The notes under the pieces were generated by a model. It saw nothing but the letters and a program-made list of their open reading frames with translations. It searched no databases and was not told where the DNA came from. 64,000 nt of DNA. Origin: JADFNB01 sp036397455. GTDB taxonomy: Bacteria > Gemmatimonadota > Gemmatimonadetes > Gemmatimonadales > GWC2-71-9. Below are positions 61,596-64,000 of this stretch, piece after piece (within the stretch, counting starts at the first letter, position 1; each line of letters starts with the position of its first letter). Position numbers and translations under genes: made by a program. The stretch lies in assembly GCA_036397455.1 (NCBI GenBank), contig DASWIX010000001.1:102475-166474 (forward strand), written 5' to 3'.

Positions 61596-62849
61596 CTATT
61601 CCTCGACCGTCCCTTCGATCCGCAACACCACGGCGTACTGCACGTCCAATTCGTCCCGCCACACGCCGTAGATCTTCTCCCCCACGATGACGCGTGGGGC
61701 GAATCGGTCGGGCATCGTGACCACACCGAGGTACCGCCCCTCCGCGTCGAGCACGTCCCAGGCGGGCGCACCGATATCCTCGATGAAGTTCGCCGCCTTG
61801 AGCTGCTCGTCGCTCATGTCCGACGCCGCGCGCACGTGCTGTACCCAGATGGTGTTGTTGGGCCCCCGCACCATCCGTCCGAATGCCGGAAGGTACTCCG
61901 CGAAATGCACGTTGTTGTCGATGAGCCGCTGCGCGATGGTCGCGGGGACGCCCTGGTCCTTGAACAGCGTCTCGAAGAACGCCAGCACCGCCCGCTGGTC
62001 TCGCTCCGTCACGAGTCGCCGCTCGTACGGCATCGTGATGATCCGGATCAGGGCGCCCGATCCATCGTATTCGCGGATCCGGTACTGGTCGCTCGTCCCC
62101 AGCAGCACGTGCCCGGTCCCGGTCATCATCCACGCGGTCTCGGGCGTGTAGATGGTCCAATCCGGTATTCCGCCGGAGAATTTGATCGACTCGCCCGGCG
62201 GGAAGGTCACCACCGTATCGCTGACGGCGCCATCGGTCGTGAGCAGGAGCACAACGTCCTGCGGGGGATCCGCCGCGTCGTCTCCGCCAGCGAAGTTCAG
62301 GTGGCGGGTCTGCTCGGCGATCGCGCCGTTGGGCGCGGCCTGCCACGACACCGGGAATCCTTGCTCGAGGTTGAGCCGGAAGCTCCCGGCCTCCGTCCCG
62401 TCGGGCGCCCAGCGGTCGACCCGCTGGTTCGAGAGGTCCGGTACGAACACCGTGTCGCCCGGCCCGACAAAGACGAATCCCTGGCCCCCTTGGGGCTGGC
62501 CGATCTCACCGGGCCCGGAACCCGGCCCGCCGATGGTCCGCTCGTACGTCCCGTCCGGCGAGAACACCTTCACGTGCTGGCCCTGGCTGTCGAACACGTA
62601 GATCCGGCCGTCCGAGCCGGGGGTGAGCCACGCGATCTGCCCGAACTGGTATTCGGGCTCCTCGTCGATCGTCCCGATGCGCAGTTCCTCCACCAGCGTC
62701 CACTGCGCGCCGTCCGGCCAGAGACGCTGTGCGGTGTTGGCGACGATCTGCACGCCGGCACTGTCGGTGATCGTGCCGGTCCACGGCCGCTCGCCCGGGC
62801 CGCACGCCGCCAAGGCAGTGAGAACGAAGAGGAACGAGGCCTTCGACAT
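61596..62849 (-). CDS. 6-bladed beta-propeller lipoprotein
   Basis: A 417-residue protein with a lipobox LAAC (Cys16). Blade sequences include GSDGRIYVFDSQGQHVKVFS and GGPGSGPGEIGQPQ, matching the other two propellers in this window. The C-terminal half departs more (IIGxxW-like blocks not clear). It stands alone between two hairpin arrays. Ligand unknown. Confidence 0.78.
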   Translation of the reverse strand: MSKASFLFVLTALAACGPGERPWTGTITDSAGVQIVANTAQRLWPDGAQWTLVEELRIGTIDEEPEYQFGQIAWLTPGSDGRIYVFDSQGQHVKVFSPDGTYERTIGGPGSGPGEIGQPQGGQGFVFVGPGDTVFVPDLSNQRVDRWAPDGTEAGSFRLNLEQGFPVSWQAAPNGAIAEQTRHLNFAGGDDAADPPQDVVLLLTTDGAVSDTVVTFPPGESIKFSGGIPDWTIYTPETAWMMTGTGHVLLGTSDQYRIREYDGSGALIRIITMPYERRLVTERDQRAVLAFFETLFKDQGVPATIAQRLIDNNVHFAEYLPAFGRMVRGPNNTIWVQHVRAASDMSDEQLKAANFIEDIGAPAWDVLDAEGRYLGVVTMPDRFAPRVIVGEKIYGVWRDELDVQYAVVLRIEGTVEE

Positions 62850-63110
62850 AACGCCGTCCTTCGGTTGGTGCCGTTACAGTTTCGTTGACGCTGCACACCT
62901 CTGGGGAACCTAACCGGGCGGCGCACTCCGCGGGATGGCGTCCGAACGCGATTCCGGCCGTCGGACTCGCGACCGCCGCGCTCGCGAACGTCGCCCAGTC
63001 GGCCGGCGAAGACCGTGGCCTGCGTCGTGCGGGAACCCATCGACCCGATGCACCGCTCCGCGCCGGCACGTGCATTGAAGTCGCGGCGTATTCGCGTCGA
63101 GCAACGCGCA
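62850..63110. other. intergenic, no gene recognised
   Basis: About 260 bases upstream of the propeller gene. They should contain its promoter, which I cannot place. No coding pattern is convincing on either strand. Confidence 0.35.
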
Positions 63111-63134
63111 GACGCACACGCTGTCGGTCGCGGG

Positions 63135-63465
63135 AGTCCGCGGGGTAAACCCGCACGGCGGCTTCACGCCGTCGACCATCGCGCATCGGCGGACGAACGA
63201 AGCGATCGGCTTCGCGAAGATCCGCGGGTAAACCCGCGGCTCGGCTCTGTCGGTTAAACCGACGGTGCATGAGCGTTAGCGCGTCATGCGGCTGAGCCGC
63301 GCGGCGGCTGCACGCCGCCGATCATCCGCGTATCGGCGGACGAACGAAGCGATCGGCTTCGCGAAGATCCGCGGGTAAACCCGCGGCTCGGCTCTGTCGG
63401 TTGAACCGACGGTGCATGAGCGTTAGCGCGTCATGGGGCTGAGCCGCGCGGCGGCTTCACGCCTT
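63135..63465. repeat. hairpin array 4 with 147-bp near-tandem units
   Basis: Two head-to-tail units, starting GCATCGGCGGACG at 63183 and GTATCGGCGGACG at 63330, exactly 147 bases apart. Each contains CCGCGGGT-AA-ACCCGCGG (63222 and 63369), a GTCGGTT/AACCGAC-type hairpin, GCGGCTGAGCCGC and a GGCGGCT...CGCC pairing. A partial unit precedes them at 63135. A third copy is at 61441. Confidence 0.82.
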
Positions 63466-63499
63466 CCGCCTCGCTGGGCAAGCGTAGGGCGGAGGCGCG

Positions 63500-64000
63500 A
63501 TGGGACAGAAGTCCTTATTTCTGCAGACCGTGCGGCAGAAGGCTCGGGCGCGTCGCCTTAGCCCGCGAACTGAGCGGGCCTACGTCGCGTGGATAAGGCG
63601 GTTTATCCGGTATCACGGACGCGGCTCGAGCCGTTGCGGGCGCACCTCGAGGTAGTGCGGGGCCGTCACGCGCGGGATGTGGCGCGGGGGGCGGGCTACG
63701 TCAAGCTCCCGGGCGCGCTGGCGACCAAGTATCCCGGTGCGGCGCGGGAGTGGGCGTGGCAGTGGGTCTTTCCGGCGGTGCGGTACTACGTGGACCAGGC
63801 AACCGGCCGACGGCGGCGGCATCACTTGCACGAGAGCGCGGTGCAGCGGGCGGTCGAGAAGGCGGTGCTTGGCAGCGGGATCGGGAAACACGCCACGTGT
63901 CACTCCCTGCGCCACAGCTTCGCCACGCAGTTGGTTGGAGACGGGGTACGACATCCGGACGGTTCAGGATCTCCTGGGCCACAAGGACGTGAGCACGACG
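63500..64000 (+). pseudogene. integron-integrase-like tyrosine recombinase, broken
   Basis: The N-terminal core-binding segment (SPRTERAYVAWIRRFIRYHG) reads from ATG 63500. Near 63617 the frame changes and continues as RLEPLRAHLEVVR, KLPGALATKYPGAAREWAWQ and HHLHESAVQRAVEKAV, the region typical of IntI-type integrases, then CHSLRHSFATQL with the HxxR box. A further one-base shift near 63936 is needed to reach GYDIRTVQDLLGHKD. The part holding the first catalytic Arg is deleted. The Tyr would lie beyond the window. Confidence 0.78.

Noticed and set aside
63135..63465. Possible CRISPR array
   Set aside because: Only two full units, 147 bases apart, with no constant short repeat and unique spacers, and no cas genes.

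Overview
This is a GC-rich, gene-dense bacterial chromosome segment with no rRNA or tRNA genes that I can see. The gene repertoire points to an uncultured soil or sediment bacterium, most likely Gemmatimonadota: three secreted 6-bladed beta-propeller proteins, a GWxTD protein, DUF885 and M1 peptidases, a CstA transporter, an ArsA-type ATPase beside a small Cys-Cys-ended protein, and an integron-integrase-like remnant. The phylum is an inference from gene content; no marker gene here settles it.

Bases 1-23900 are housekeeping. A long minus-strand series runs from 16500 to the left edge, with many ATGA or GTGA stop/start overlaps: ferredoxin, cupin, sugar nucleotidyltransferase, a nucleotidyltransferase/GGCT fusion, a LeuA-like synthase, DUF885, the Cys-Cys protein, ArsA-type ATPase, CstA, SDR, enoyl-CoA hydratase, lipoprotein, NAD-isocitrate dehydrogenase, metallophosphoesterase, SprT, glutaryl-CoA dehydrogenase and two DinB proteins. 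A plus-strand trio follows (TPM protein, nucleotidyltransferase, LemA). A minus-strand ATP synthase cluster comes next (atpZ, atpI, a, c, b, delta); it ends after delta, so F1 alpha, beta, gamma and epsilon must lie elsewhere.

Bases 23900-49400 are increasingly accessory: exported enzymes (GWxTD, gamma-glutamyltransferase, PLD-like, M1, M23), a VapBC-type toxin pair in a segment bounded by 240-bp direct repeats, an ECF sigma cluster, duplicated Uma2 genes, and a decayed type I restriction locus holding an intact Fic gene and a GxxExxY gene. Short repeats derived from GxxExxY genes sit at 26297 and 34111.

Bases 49400-64000 carry a DEAD-box helicase, a TraB-like protein and a translationally coupled three-gene operon (53283-60363): an MMPL/RND exporter, a 1025-residue fusion of a class III aminotransferase with an acyl-ACP-reductase-like domain, and an acyl-activating AMP ligase. 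A methyltransferase gene converges on its end. I read this as a candidate pathway that activates an acyl chain, reduces it to the aldehyde, transaminates it to an amine and exports the product. Intergenic spaces at 49.3, 51.7, 61.3 and 63.2 kb hold arrays of short perfect hairpins whose arms differ from hairpin to hairpin while complementarity is kept. The window ends in a broken tyrosine recombinase gene of integron-integrase type.
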